A stretch of DNA of 64,000 bases from Arcicella sp034519515. GTDB taxonomy: Bacteria; Bacteroidota; Bacteroidia; Cytophagales; Spirosomataceae. The stretch is taken from positions 1-64,000 of the forward strand of contig JAXHOK010000035.1 of NCBI GenBank assembly GCA_034519515.1, written 5' to 3'. Position 1 is the stretch's first letter; each line of letters starts with the position of its first letter. Shown here piece by piece: positions 54,823 to 63,756 of this stretch. The position numbers were made by a program, and so were the translations under genes. The notes under the pieces were generated by a model. The model made no database searches and had not been told where the DNA came from. It was given only the letters and a program-made list of their open reading frames with translations.

Positions 54823-54901
54823 AACTTCCCGAAAGTAAAAATAACTTTCGGGAAGTAAATCTCTCGGTAACTTCCCGAAAGTTATTTCTACTTTCGGGAA
54901 G
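54823..54901. repeat. Second inverted pair of 33-bp CTTCCCGAAAGT palindromes
   Basis: Units 54823-54855 and 54869-54901 are each palindromic. The second, apart from one base, is the reverse complement of the first, as at 35249-35322. The spacing between unit starts is 46 bases here and 41 there. It lies between the membrane protein gene and parC. Confidence 0.9.
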
Positions 54902-55035
54902 TTTAATGGAAGTCATGGGTACTTTATTAATTGGATGCTCCCTAACCTTTTCTAAAATTTTTTCCTTTGTATTTTTTTGCGTAAATTAGGGTTAAAATAT
55001 CCCCCTTACGCAAAAGCAAGAACAATTTACAGTAA

Positions 55036-57705
55036 ATGGAAAACAATAGCCTGCCAGAAAATTTAGAAGAAAATACAAATATTATCACACAAGACGATTC
55101 GCTCCAAGAACAAGTTTCAGTTGCTGGATTGTATGAAAATTGGTTCCTGGAATATGCTTCTTATGTTATTTTAGAACGTGCCGTACCCGCAGTTGAAGAT
55201 GGATTGAAACCCGTTCAACGTCGTATTCTTCATGCCTTGAAAGAAATGGACGACGGTCGTTTCAATAAAGTTGCCAACGTAATCGGGCAAACAATGCAGT
55301 ACCACCCGCACGGGGATGCTTCCATCAATGATGCAATGGTGAACATGGGTCAAAAAGACTTGGTGTTTGATATGCAAGGTAACTGGGGGGATTATCGCAC
55401 GGGCGATGGTGCAGCGGCTGCCCGTTATATCGAAGTTCGACTATCAAAATTTGCAATTGATGTCATTTTCAACCCCCAAACTACCGAATGGCAACTTTCG
55501 TATGATGGTCGTAAAAAAGAACCCGTTTCACTTCCTGTCAAGTTTCCGCTACTGTTAGCACACGGAGTAGAAGGAATTGCTGTGGGACTTTCTACCAAAA
55601 TAATGCCTCATAATTTCACTGAATTGATTGAGGCATCAATCGCAATTCTTAAAAATAAGCCTTTTGAATTATTCCCTGATTTTTTAACGGGTGGTTCGGT
55701 AGATGTTTCCAATTATCAAGATGGTCAGCGGGGCGGAAAGATTAGAGTTAGAGCAAAAATCCAAGAGTTTGACAAGAAAACTCTGATTATCAAGGACATA
55801 CCTTTTTCTACGACGACGACGAATTTGATTGATTCTATTATCAAAGCTAATGATGCAGGTAAGATAAAAATCAAAAAAGTAATTGATAACACTGCAAAAG
55901 ACGTTGAAATTCAAGTTCAGTTAGCCCCAGGTGTTTCGCCAGATGTTACGATTGATGCCCTTTATGCCTTCACGGATTGTGAAATTTCAATTTCGCCAAA
56001 TGCTTGTGTCATTATTGCCGATAAACCTCATTTTGTGGGTGTTTCTGAGATATTGAAAACTTGTACTGCCCAGACTGTCAGACTGTTAGAAAGAGAATTG
56101 GAGATTCGTAGAGACGAATTGATGGAGCGGTTATTATTTAGTTCACTCGAAAAAATATTTATCGAGAATCGTATTTATCGTGATATTGAAGAATGTGAGA
56201 CTTTTGAAGCAGTCATCAAAACAGTTGATAAAGGATTAGAACCATACAAACCATCTTTCTATCGTGAAATCGTGGAAGATGATATTCTAAAATTATTAGA
56301 AATCAGAATCAAAAGAATTTCAAAGTTTGATGCCTTCAAGGCGGATGAATTGATGAAACGTTTGCAAGAAGAATTAGCTGAAGTACTTGACAATCTGGCA
56401 AATATCATTCGTTATTCAATTGAATATTTCAAAGAAATTTTGAAAAAACATGGAAAAGGTCGTGAACGAAAAACCGAAATTCGTAATTTCAATACTATCT
56501 CTGCCACGGTTGTAGCTGCCAATAATCAAAAATTATATGTGGACAGAGTTGGTGGTTTTGTGGGCTATGGTTTGAAGAAAGAGGAGTATGTAATGGACTG
56601 TTCGGACATTGATGACGTAATTGTATTTCGCCAAGATGGAAAATGTGTCGTTACCAAAATTCAAGAGAAGACTTTTATAGGAAAAGATATAATTTATGTG
56701 GCAGTTTTCAAAAAGAATGATGATAGAAAAGTGTATAATTTAGCTTATTTTGATGGAAAATCAGGGGTTTCTTACATAAAAAGGTTTAAAGTAACCGCAG
56801 TAACCCGTGACCGTGAATATGATTTAACGGCAGGGAATCCAAAATCTAAATTATTGTACTTTTCTGCGAATGAAAACGGTGAAGCGGAAACTATCCAAAT
56901 TAATTTAACGGCATCGTGTACTGCCCGTGTGAAGCAGTTTGATTTTGATTTCAAAACACTTCTCATAAAAGGCAGGGATTCGATGGGTAATGTTTTGACG
57001 AAATATCCCGTCAGAAAAGTAGTTCTGAAATCGGCGGGCGTTTCTACTTTGGGTGGCGTTGATATTTATTATGATGAAAATGTAGGTCGTCTTAATCGGG
57101 ATGAACATGGTAGATATTTAGGCAATTTTGATGCAAAAGACCATATTCTGGTAGTTTATAATGATGGACAATATGAACTAACAAACTTTGAACTGGTCAA
57201 TCGTTATGAACAAAAAGACATTATGATTCTATCGAAATTTATCCCTGAAAGTATCATCACGGTGATTTATTATGATGGAGGTTCAAAACTATATTACGTC
57301 AAAAGATTTAGAATTGAAACAACCACTATTGATAAGAAATTTTTATTTATTTCGGATGAAAAAGGTTCAAAACTCTCTTTTGCCAGCATTGATAATTATC
57401 CAAGGATTGAACTTTCGACCAAAAAAGATAAAAATGCCCCTCTTATAATAGAAGAAATTGATATTGACGAAATTAGTGAAATTAGAGGCTGGAAAGCAAT
57501 GGGTAGTAAACTGACTCCTCATATTGTCCAGAATATCAAGCCCTTAGCATCTAAGATTGTAGAAATTATTGAAACAGAATCGTCTGAAACAAATACTGAT
57601 AATGTGATTGAAATGGAATTACCCAAGAAATTAGTTGCTCCCGAAGAAATAGAATTTCCAAAAATGAATGAGGTAGTAAATGCTGAACAATTGGGACTTT
57701 TTTAG
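55036..57705 (+). CDS. parC: DNA topoisomerase IV subunit A
   Basis: Breakage-reunion subunit of topoisomerase IV, needed to separate daughter chromosomes. The 889-residue protein has the winged-helix/tower core: YASYVILERAVPAVEDGLKPVQRRILHAL, YHPHGDASINDAMVNMGQ and the catalytic Tyr131 in GAAAARYIEVR. It ends in a C-terminal beta-pinwheel without the GyrA box. KFPLLLAHGVEGIAVGLSTKIMPHNFTELI is the family's GVxGIAVG segment. The lack of a GyrA box and the Bacteroidota-type N-terminal extension favour ParC over GyrA. parE is not in the window. Confidence 0.92.
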   Translation: MENNSLPENLEENTNIITQDDSLQEQVSVAGLYENWFLEYASYVILERAVPAVEDGLKPVQRRILHALKEMDDGRFNKVANVIGQTMQYHPHGDASINDAMVNMGQKDLVFDMQGNWGDYRTGDGAAAARYIEVRLSKFAIDVIFNPQTTEWQLSYDGRKKEPVSLPVKFPLLLAHGVEGIAVGLSTKIMPHNFTELIEASIAILKNKPFELFPDFLTGGSVDVSNYQDGQRGGKIRVRAKIQEFDKKTLIIKDIPFSTTTTNLIDSIIKANDAGKIKIKKVIDNTAKDVEIQVQLAPGVSPDVTIDALYAFTDCEISISPNACVIIADKPHFVGVSEILKTCTAQTVRLLERELEIRRDELMERLLFSSLEKIFIENRIYRDIEECETFEAVIKTVDKGLEPYKPSFYREIVEDDILKLLEIRIKRISKFDAFKADELMKRLQEELAEVLDNLANIIRYSIEYFKEILKKHGKGRERKTEIRNFNTISATVVAANNQKLYVDRVGGFVGYGLKKEEYVMDCSDIDDVIVFRQDGKCVVTKIQEKTFIGKDIIYVAVFKKNDDRKVYNLAYFDGKSGVSYIKRFKVTAVTRDREYDLTAGNPKSKLLYFSANENGEAETIQINLTASCTARVKQFDFDFKTLLIKGRDSMGNVLTKYPVRKVVLKSAGVSTLGGVDIYYDENVGRLNRDEHGRYLGNFDAKDHILVVYNDGQYELTNFELVNRYEQKDIMILSKFIPESIITVIYYDGGSKLYYVKRFRIETTTIDKKFLFISDEKGSKLSFASIDNYPRIELSTKKDKNAPLIIEEIDIDEISEIRGWKAMGSKLTPHIVQNIKPLASKIVEIIETESSETNTDNVIEMELPKKLVAPEEIEFPKMNEVVNAEQLGLF

Positions 57706-57708
57706 AAG

Positions 57709-57730
57709 CCCCCCAGCCCCCAGAAGGGGG
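57709..57730. repeat. Short C-rich/G-rich hairpin after parC
   Basis: ccccc (57717-57721) and ggggg (57726-57730) pair around agaa, with a flanking C-rich stretch. It resembles common Bacteroidota intergenic hairpins and sits between parC and the next gene. Confidence 0.5.
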
Positions 57731-57741
57731 TAAATTAAGAG

Positions 57742-58437
57742 ATGAAAAACACACTCGAAATAACCTTTGAACAACCTTTGACATGGGGAAAGTATTTCAA
57801 AAATACCCTCAAAAGAATCATCGCAATGAGTTTCTTCTTGCTGATGGGGGTTCTATTGGCGAATATTTGGGTGGTTTATTCAACCAATGATGAGAATTTC
57901 TATCAGGTTTCAAAACTGCCTTCCAATGATGTGGGGTTGGTTTTAGGCACAAGCAAGGGCGTACACGGAAAGAAAGAAAATCTCTTTTTTAAATACCGAA
58001 TGGAAGCCGCTGCCAAGCTCTACAAAGAAGGAAAAGTGAAGTTTTTGATATTGAGTGGCAATCACGATTCCGTTTTTTATAACGAACCAAATGATATGAA
58101 ACGAGCCTTGATGTCGTTGGGCGTTCCTGAAAATGTGATGACTTTAGATTTTGCAGGTTTCAGAACTTATGATTCCATTTTAAGATGTAAAGAGGTATTT
58201 AATCAGCAAAAATTTACCATTATTTCTCAACCCACACACAATGCACGGGCATTATTTTTAGCCAATAATTTGGGAATTGATGCCATAGCTTTTGCGGCTC
58301 AGGATGTTCCATCGGGCTATAAAACGTATCTAAGAGAATATTTTGCTCGCCCCAAAGCGGTATTGGATATTTATCTTTTTGACCATTCTGAATATGGTTC
58401 AAAAAAAGGAATTGATGTAAAGGAGGAAAAGCGATAA
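57742..58437 (+). CDS. SanA/ElyC/YdcF-family (DUF218) membrane protein
   Basis: A 231-residue protein with one membrane helix at about residues 28-50 (AMSFFLLMGVLLANIWVVYS) and an extracytoplasmic DUF218 domain. The domain has DVGLVLGTSKGVHGKKENLFFKYRMEAAAKLYKEGKVKFLILSGNH, MKRALMSLGVPENVMTLDFAGFRTYDSI and FTIISQPTHNARALFLANNLGIDAIAF. SanA and ElyC homologues affect envelope barrier function and peptidoglycan assembly, so an envelope role is likely. It follows parC with a short hairpin in between, and a good terminator follows. Confidence 0.87.
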   Translation: MKNTLEITFEQPLTWGKYFKNTLKRIIAMSFFLLMGVLLANIWVVYSTNDENFYQVSKLPSNDVGLVLGTSKGVHGKKENLFFKYRMEAAAKLYKEGKVKFLILSGNHDSVFYNEPNDMKRALMSLGVPENVMTLDFAGFRTYDSILRCKEVFNQQKFTIISQPTHNARALFLANNLGIDAIAFAAQDVPSGYKTYLREYFARPKAVLDIYLFDHSEYGSKKGIDVKEEKR

Positions 58438-58464
58438 CAGTTTTTTAGTTTTTCAAATTATTAC

Positions 58465-58497
58465 ACGGAAGTCTTCATTCAAAACGAAGACTTCCGT
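58465..58497. terminator. Bidirectional intrinsic terminator
   Basis: acggaagtcttc (58465-58476) pairs perfectly with gaagacttccgt (58486-58497) and is followed by attttt. It lies between the convergent sanA-like gene and the chimeric gene. Confidence 0.85.
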
Positions 58498-58522
58498 ATT
58501 TTTGAGAAAATATTTTTCTGAA

Positions 58523-58984
58523 TTATTTCTTCCAAATCATCTCAATACTACTACTGTCTTTCAAAGGAAATACTAAATCTGTCAAAAGAGCTTTCCCACC
58601 ATTTGCATAAATTTCTACGACTGATTTATCGACCAAAATATCTAATTTCAACTGGTTACTTTCTGGACTTATCTTCACTTTTTCGATACTTGAAAAACGT
58701 TTATTAAAATCAATATTTCCAGAATTTGTCCTATCAAAAGAAAGTGTTTGACTGGCTACATCATAACTCAAAATGCTACTATTTGAGGCATTTTTCAATA
58801 AATGCAAATCAAAACCTTTTGAACCTAACAAATTGATAGTCATACCGTGGTCAAAAACATTAAGATTCCAAAGTTTTTGAAGGGTTTGTTCTACGCCCGA
58901 AATAACGGCAGTATCGAAACCAAACAGGAAGACTCCTAATGCAGCGGATAATGACCAGAGGAAAATTTTGTAATTTTGATTCAT
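58523..58984 (-). pseudogene. Chimeric remnant: start of a sugar-porter MFS gene fused to the end of a GH32 fructosidase gene
   Basis: The 153-residue ORF is two unrelated pieces in one frame. Residues 1 to about 50 (NYKIFLWSLSAALGVFLFGFDTAVISGVEQTLQKLWNLNVFDHGMTI) are the first helix and loop of a proton:sugar symporter of the XylE type. From about residue 51 on (NLLGSKGFDLHLLKNASN ... LKLDILVDKSVVEIYANGGKALLTDLVFPLKDSSSIEMIW) it is the C-terminal beta-sandwich of a GH32 levanase/invertase, including the VEIYANGG motif. An in-frame deletion between neighbouring sucrose/fructan genes is the simplest origin. The product lacks both active sites and should be inactive. Confidence 0.8.
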
Positions 58985-59032
58985 TTTAAAAACGTTTGAG
59001 TTTTTGATGAACCAAAGTTAGGGAGTGTCTAA

Positions 59033-59196
59033 GAAGCCGTTTTAAAATATCTTACGACAAATTCTGATTGTCTTATTCTGACTATCGAAACCATATTTTT
59101 TACACAAGATACGCTGTATATTCCTTAAAAAAATATGATTCCGCTACTCAAAAAATACAATCAGACTTTATTCAGAATATATTTTAAAACGGCTTC
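59033..59196. mobile_element. MITE-like element with 18-bp terminal inverted repeats and TAA target duplication
   Basis: gaagccgttttaaaatat (59033-59050) and its exact reverse complement (59179-59196) bound a 164-bp non-coding segment flanked on both sides by TAA (59030-59032 and 59197-59199). The interior is itself partly palindromic (tctgattgt and ccatatttttt with complements). No transposase is present. The rest of the 58985-59369 gap holds nothing else I can name. Confidence 0.7.
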
Positions 59197-59369
59197 TAAA
59201 TAAAAATATGTTAAATATTTTGAAATTGTTACATAAGTTCAAATAATGTTACTTCCCATTTGACAGGAATGTAAGGAGTTTTAATATTTATAAAATAACA
59301 AGACCGCTGAACGGAGTAAAATCTCATTCAGCGGTCTATTTACTTAACCAAATCGTATATTTTCTAAAA

Positions 59370-61505
59370 TCAAACAAAATTCTCTAATTTTTCATCTGCC
59401 AAAATAAATGGTTGCGTGTATAATCGCTTTCCGGTTGCTTTGAAAATGGCATTAGCAATTGCACCACCCGTTGGTGGCAATGCAGGTTCGCCCAAACCTG
59501 TTGGATCAATACCATTATTGACAAAATGCACCTCAATTTCTGGCACTTCATTATAACGTATCAAACGATATTTATCGTAATTACTTTCTTGTGGAACGCC
59601 ATCTTTAAATTTCAAATTGGCATACATGGCGTGTCCAAAACCATCCACAATAGCACCATATACTTGATTTCTCGCTCCACTCTGATTCACTACTACTCCA
59701 CAATCTGTTACAGCAAATACTTTTTTAAGCGTTGGTTTTCCTTTTTTTACTTCAATTTGAGCTACTTGTGCCACATACGAAAAGTGTGAAAAATATACAC
59801 TAAATCCTTGATAAATCCCTTTTTTCTGTTTGCCCCAATTCGCTTTTTCTGCCACCATTTTGATGGTTTCAATAAAACGATTGGGTTCATACGTGATTTT
59901 ACCGACGGGGTTAGTTTTCACCTTTTCTAATAATTCCAAGCGAAATTGTATTGGGTCTTTCCCTACGGCAACTGCCACTTCATCTAAAAACGATTGTTCG
60001 GCACTTGCCAAGAAATTCGTAATGGGAGCTCGCCAAGGTCCAGTTGTAATAGGCGATTTGTAATCAACCGATTCTATCAAAACATTCTCAACCGCTCCAA
60101 CGGGGAAATTATCTTGTCGGGTGGCGTTTCCTGCATTCATTCCTACACCTTTTAGATAAAAACCAGTCATATTTCCGTTTTTATCAATTGAGGCTTTGAA
60201 ACGATATTTTACCGCTGGACGATAAATTCCACCCGTCATATCATCTTCACGAGTCCACAAGACTCGAACAGGAGCTTTAATAATACTTGATAATTCTGCC
60301 GCTTCCAAGGCATAATCACTGTTCAACCTTCTGCCAAAACCTCCGCCCATTTTGGTTAATTCAACACTTACTTTTTCAGGGGAAATATTCAATAATTTTG
60401 CCACTTGCTGTTGAGCATTCTGTGGATTTTGGGTTGGACCTGCCAATTCAACCCCGTCTTCACGCACATGAGCAAAAAAGTTCATGGGTTCCATCGGGTT
60501 GTGCGGAATAAAAGGACACTGATACTCGGCTTCAATAATTTTGAAAGCATTTTTAAAAGCCGTTTCAATATCACCATCTTTTCTACGAACTTCGGCTTCT
60601 TTTTTATTGAGCAATTCGTTGAAAATTCTATTATGATCTTCGGAACTTTCAAGGTCTTTTTCCTTCTCCCACTCAAATTTTACCATTTTACGAGCCTGCA
60701 TAACCTCCCAAGTTGATTTTCCAACAATTGCCACTTTATTGCCAAACGAAACAACATTCAAAATTCCTGGCATTTTCTTAGCTTCGGTAGCATCAAAGGA
60801 TTTGAGTTTTAACCCAAAAGCTGGCGGACGTTGAATTTGGGCGTGTAACATTCCCTCTTTTTTGTAATCAATGCCAAACAAAGGTTTACCCACCAATAAA
60901 TCTGGATTATCAACCCCTTTGATGGTGCTTCCAATCAACTGATAATCAGCAAATTTCTTTAATTCTATCGTCTCAGGTGCTTTTAATTTTGAAGCTACTT
61001 CTGCCAATTCCCCATAACTTAACTTTTTACCCGTTGAATGAATCACAAAACCTTTTTCGGTTTTCAACTCACTACTTTTCACATTCCACTGTTGGGCGGC
61101 GGCTTCTTTCAACAAAGATTTCGCCGTTGCACCCGCTTTACGCAATCTATCCCAAGAATGTTTGATTGCTCCACTTCCGCCCGTTACTTGGCGTTCAAAT
61201 TTTTTATCTAAATCAGCTTGTTTGACGATAACGTCTTTCCAATCTACATCCAATTCTTCGGCAACGATAATTGGAAATGCAGTTTTTATACCTTGACCAA
61301 TTTCAGGATTAGGCGAATATATAATCACTTTACCCGTTGGCTCAATGGCTAAAAAGGAATTGAAATTTAAAAGTGATGCGTTTGTCGTATTGATAATTTC
61401 CGCTTCAAAAGCATTGGCAGAAAACCAATTAAAACCGACAATCAGCCCGCCAGTTATACCAGAAGCAGTTTTTAAGAAATTTCTTCTCGATTGACTATTT
61501 TTCAT
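59370..61505 (-). CDS. Molybdopterin-binding subunit of a Tat-exported xanthine dehydrogenase-family oxidoreductase
   Basis: Large subunit of a molybdenum hydroxylase of the isoquinoline 1-oxidoreductase/aldehyde oxidase type, 711 residues. A twin-arginine signal (SRRNFLKTASGITGGLIVGFNWF, residues 6-28) sends it to the periplasm. Conserved parts include GPTQNPQNAQQQVAKLLN, VELTKMGGGFGRRLNSDYALEAAELS, VDYKSPITTGPWRAP and the C-terminal GLGEPALPPTGGAIANAIFKATG with the catalytic Glu. The iron-sulfur subunit is immediately upstream (61530-61991). No FAD subunit or cytochrome is nearby, so electrons may go to a periplasmic carrier. The substrate, an aldehyde or N-heterocycle, is unknown. Confidence 0.92.
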   Translation of the reverse strand: MKNSQSRRNFLKTASGITGGLIVGFNWFSANAFEAEIINTTNASLLNFNSFLAIEPTGKVIIYSPNPEIGQGIKTAFPIIVAEELDVDWKDVIVKQADLDKKFERQVTGGSGAIKHSWDRLRKAGATAKSLLKEAAAQQWNVKSSELKTEKGFVIHSTGKKLSYGELAEVASKLKAPETIELKKFADYQLIGSTIKGVDNPDLLVGKPLFGIDYKKEGMLHAQIQRPPAFGLKLKSFDATEAKKMPGILNVVSFGNKVAIVGKSTWEVMQARKMVKFEWEKEKDLESSEDHNRIFNELLNKKEAEVRRKDGDIETAFKNAFKIIEAEYQCPFIPHNPMEPMNFFAHVREDGVELAGPTQNPQNAQQQVAKLLNISPEKVSVELTKMGGGFGRRLNSDYALEAAELSSIIKAPVRVLWTREDDMTGGIYRPAVKYRFKASIDKNGNMTGFYLKGVGMNAGNATRQDNFPVGAVENVLIESVDYKSPITTGPWRAPITNFLASAEQSFLDEVAVAVGKDPIQFRLELLEKVKTNPVGKITYEPNRFIETIKMVAEKANWGKQKKGIYQGFSVYFSHFSYVAQVAQIEVKKGKPTLKKVFAVTDCGVVVNQSGARNQVYGAIVDGFGHAMYANLKFKDGVPQESNYDKYRLIRYNEVPEIEVHFVNNGIDPTGLGEPALPPTGGAIANAIFKATGKRLYTQPFILADEKLENFV

Positions 61506-61529
61506 TGTTTGAGTTCTTAAATGGTACGA

Positions 61530-61991
61530 CTATTTCATCTTTTCGGCTGCCAATTTTACAGCTTTCTCAATTCGGTGATACGTTCCACAACGGCAAATAT
61601 TACCCGTCATGGCATTACTAATATCTTTGTCAGTTGGTTTTGGGTTGGTTGCCAAAAGAGCGGAAGCCGTCATCATTTGCCCTGACTGACAATACCCACA
61701 TTGCGGCACATCCAACTCGTCCCAAGCCTGTTGAACAGGGTGGGTTCCGTCCATAGAAAGTCCTTCAATCGTAGTTATCTCCATGCCAATCACCGCAGAG
61801 ACGGGTAGTACACATGAGCGTGTAGCATTGCCATTTAGGTGAACGGTACAAGCTCCGCATTGAGCAATTCCGCAACCGTATTTAGTACCTACCAAACCGA
61901 TGTGGTCACGCAAAACCCACAACAAAGGAGTATTTGTATCAACATCAGTAGTGTAAGTTTTCTTGTTAATTTTTAATGATAAATTTGCCAT
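61530..61991 (-). CDS. (2Fe-2S)-binding subunit of molybdenum hydroxylase
   Basis: Small iron-sulfur subunit, 153 residues from the ATG at 61991 (ANLSLKINKKTYTTDVDTNTPLLWVLRD). Longer readings from the TTG at 62036 add a meaningless stretch. The plant-type cluster cysteines are in KYGCGIAQCGACTVHLNG, and the second cluster in VPQCGYCQSGQMMTASALL and GNICRCGTYHRIEKAV. It carries no Tat signal and probably rides out with the large subunit. It lies 24 bases upstream of the large subunit, as a normal two-gene operon. Confidence 0.93.
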   Translation of the reverse strand: MANLSLKINKKTYTTDVDTNTPLLWVLRDHIGLVGTKYGCGIAQCGACTVHLNGNATRSCVLPVSAVIGMEITTIEGLSMDGTHPVQQAWDELDVPQCGYCQSGQMMTASALLATNPKPTDKDISNAMTGNICRCGTYHRIEKAVKLAAEKMK

Positions 61992-62079
61992 GAAGTTTTG
62001 GGGAGTAAATTGCCAACATCGTAAACGATAATACAAAGAATATGTTTAAGTTTCTCTGATTTTAGACGTATGCCTTGAA

Positions 62080-63015
62080 TTATGAGGTGTATCGCAAAAT
62101 GGCTAAACAAGTTTCTTTATCCTTCTCAATTTGAGCTTTTAATTCATCTAAACCATTGAATTTCTGTTCATTACGAATTTTTTGGATAAATTCTATCATT
62201 AGGTTTTCACCGTAAATTTCACGGTCGAAATCAAAAATGTTTACTTCAATCGTTTTGAAAGTACCATCAACCGTTGGGCGATTTCCGATATTTAGCATCC
62301 CACCAAGCACTTCTTCACGGTAATACACTTTTACTGCATAAACGCCATCGGCAGGAATCAATTTAGCAATTTCACGTACTTGAATATTGGCAGTCGGAAA
62401 ACCGATAGTTCTCCCCAATTGCTTTCCTTTCACGATAACCCCTGACAGGGAATAATTTCTACCTAAAAAATGATCAGCCGTTGGCACATCACCTTCGATA
62501 AGTGCTTTTCTGATTTTTGAAGAGCTAATCCCCACATTTTCAAGGTCTTGGCGTGAAATTTCTTCTATTTCAAAACCGTATCGTGCTTTATTTGCCTTTA
62601 AATAATCAAAACCTCCTTCACGGTTTTTCCCAAAACGGTGGTCAAAACCAATTACCAAAGTTTTTGTACCAATGGCTTCAATCAAGATTTTTTGAGTAAA
62701 TTCATCGGAAGAAAGTTCGGAAAATTCACGAGTAAATGGAATAATCACTAAATGATTGATACCGTTTTTTTCTAATAATTCTATCTTTTCATCAAGCGTA
62801 GAAAGCAAATTAACCACCTGATTATCAGGAGAAATCACACTGCGAGGGTGTGGATAAAAAGTTATTACAACGCTTTCGCCCTTGTTTTCAAAAGCAACTT
62901 CTTTCAACCGATTCAATATTTTCTGATGCCCCAAATGAACACCATCAAAAGTGCCACTGGTAACAACTGCATTTTCTAATTTCGTAAAATCTTTTATTCC
63001 GTGATATACGTTCAT
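62080..63015 (-). CDS. ribF: Bifunctional riboflavin kinase/FAD synthetase
   Basis: Makes FMN and then FAD from riboflavin and ATP. The N-terminal adenylyltransferase domain has VVTSGTFDGVHLGHQKILNRL, ITFYPHPRSVI, IIPFTREFSELSSDEF and GFDHRFGKNREGGFDYL. ISSSKIRKALIEGDVPTADHFLGR leads into the kinase domain with GVIVKGKQLGRTIGFPTANI, ADGVYAVKVYYR and MLNIGNRPTVDG. The 311-residue length is normal. It overlaps the upstream truB end by 4 bases, the usual truB-ribF arrangement. Confidence 0.95.
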   Translation of the reverse strand: MNVYHGIKDFTKLENAVVTSGTFDGVHLGHQKILNRLKEVAFENKGESVVITFYPHPRSVISPDNQVVNLLSTLDEKIELLEKNGINHLVIIPFTREFSELSSDEFTQKILIEAIGTKTLVIGFDHRFGKNREGGFDYLKANKARYGFEIEEISRQDLENVGISSSKIRKALIEGDVPTADHFLGRNYSLSGVIVKGKQLGRTIGFPTANIQVREIAKLIPADGVYAVKVYYREEVLGGMLNIGNRPTVDGTFKTIEVNIFDFDREIYGENLMIEFIQKIRNEQKFNGLDELKAQIEKDKETCLAILRYTS

Positions 63016-63749
63016 CTTCTCTTGTTAAAAAAATTAGCTTTGGGCTTTTCGATATATTCTAAACCCTTGCTTTCCATAAATTGTTGAATTGTTAAAGCAT
63101 TCTCGACCGAATATTTCCCTATTCGTTCACGCCTTAAATCACTCATATACGCCCCCGACTGGCAAGCAATTCCAAAATCTCTGACTAAACTTCTAATATA
63201 AGTCCCTTTGGAACAGACAATTACAAATTTTATTTCGGGAAAATTACTTGAATCAATCTCAAATTTCATAATCTCAACCTCCCTTGATTTTATCTCAATA
63301 TCTTCATCCTTAACTCCTTGCCGAGCCAATTCATAAAGCCTTTTCCCATTTACTTGAATGGCAGAATATATTGGGGGAATTTGCAAAATTGTACCTTGAA
63401 ATTTTTGTAAAGCATCCTGCAACACACTTTCTGTGATATGTTCAATAGGAAATTCTTGGTCAAAATCCGTTTCTAAATCAACGGAAGGAGTGGTTTTTCC
63501 TATTACCAATGTTCCTGAATATTCTTTTTCTTGGGCTTGGTACGCATCAATCTGTTTAGTCATTTTGCCAGTACACAAAATCAGTAAACCCGTAGCTAAA
63601 GGGTCAAGCGTTCCTGCGTGACCAATTTTTTTAAATTTACCAGCAAATTTCAGTTTCTTCGTAACATCAAAAGAAGTCCAATTCAGCGGTTTATCAATTA
63701 AAATAACTTCGCCTAAATCGGGCTGGTTATTCTGTATATTATCTTTCAT
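63012..63749 (-). CDS. truB: tRNA pseudouridine(55) synthase
   Basis: Converts U55 of the T-loop of tRNAs to pseudouridine. The catalytic Asp is residue 49 in KIGHAGTLDPLATGLLILCTGKMTK. Other family segments are ILIDKPLNWTSFDVTKKL, IQVNGKRLYELARQGV and VVCSKGTYIRSLVRDFGIACQSGAYMSDLRRERIG. At 245 residues it is the shorter bacterial form without a full PUA domain. It overlaps ribF by 4 bases and follows the uppP gene by 7 bases. Confidence 0.95.
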   Translation of the reverse strand: MKDNIQNNQPDLGEVILIDKPLNWTSFDVTKKLKFAGKFKKIGHAGTLDPLATGLLILCTGKMTKQIDAYQAQEKEYSGTLVIGKTTPSVDLETDFDQEFPIEHITESVLQDALQKFQGTILQIPPIYSAIQVNGKRLYELARQGVKDEDIEIKSREVEIMKFEIDSSNFPEIKFVIVCSKGTYIRSLVRDFGIACQSGAYMSDLRRERIGKYSVENALTIQQFMESKGLEYIEKPKANFFNKRR

Positions 63750-63756
63750 AAAACTC

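Noticed and set aside
58523..58984. A real small MFS transporter or small GH32 enzyme
   Set aside because: Only one membrane helix remains and the GH32 catalytic five-blade propeller is absent.
59033..59196. A complete insertion sequence
   Set aside because: The element is too short and holds no transposase frame; only the MITE reading fits.
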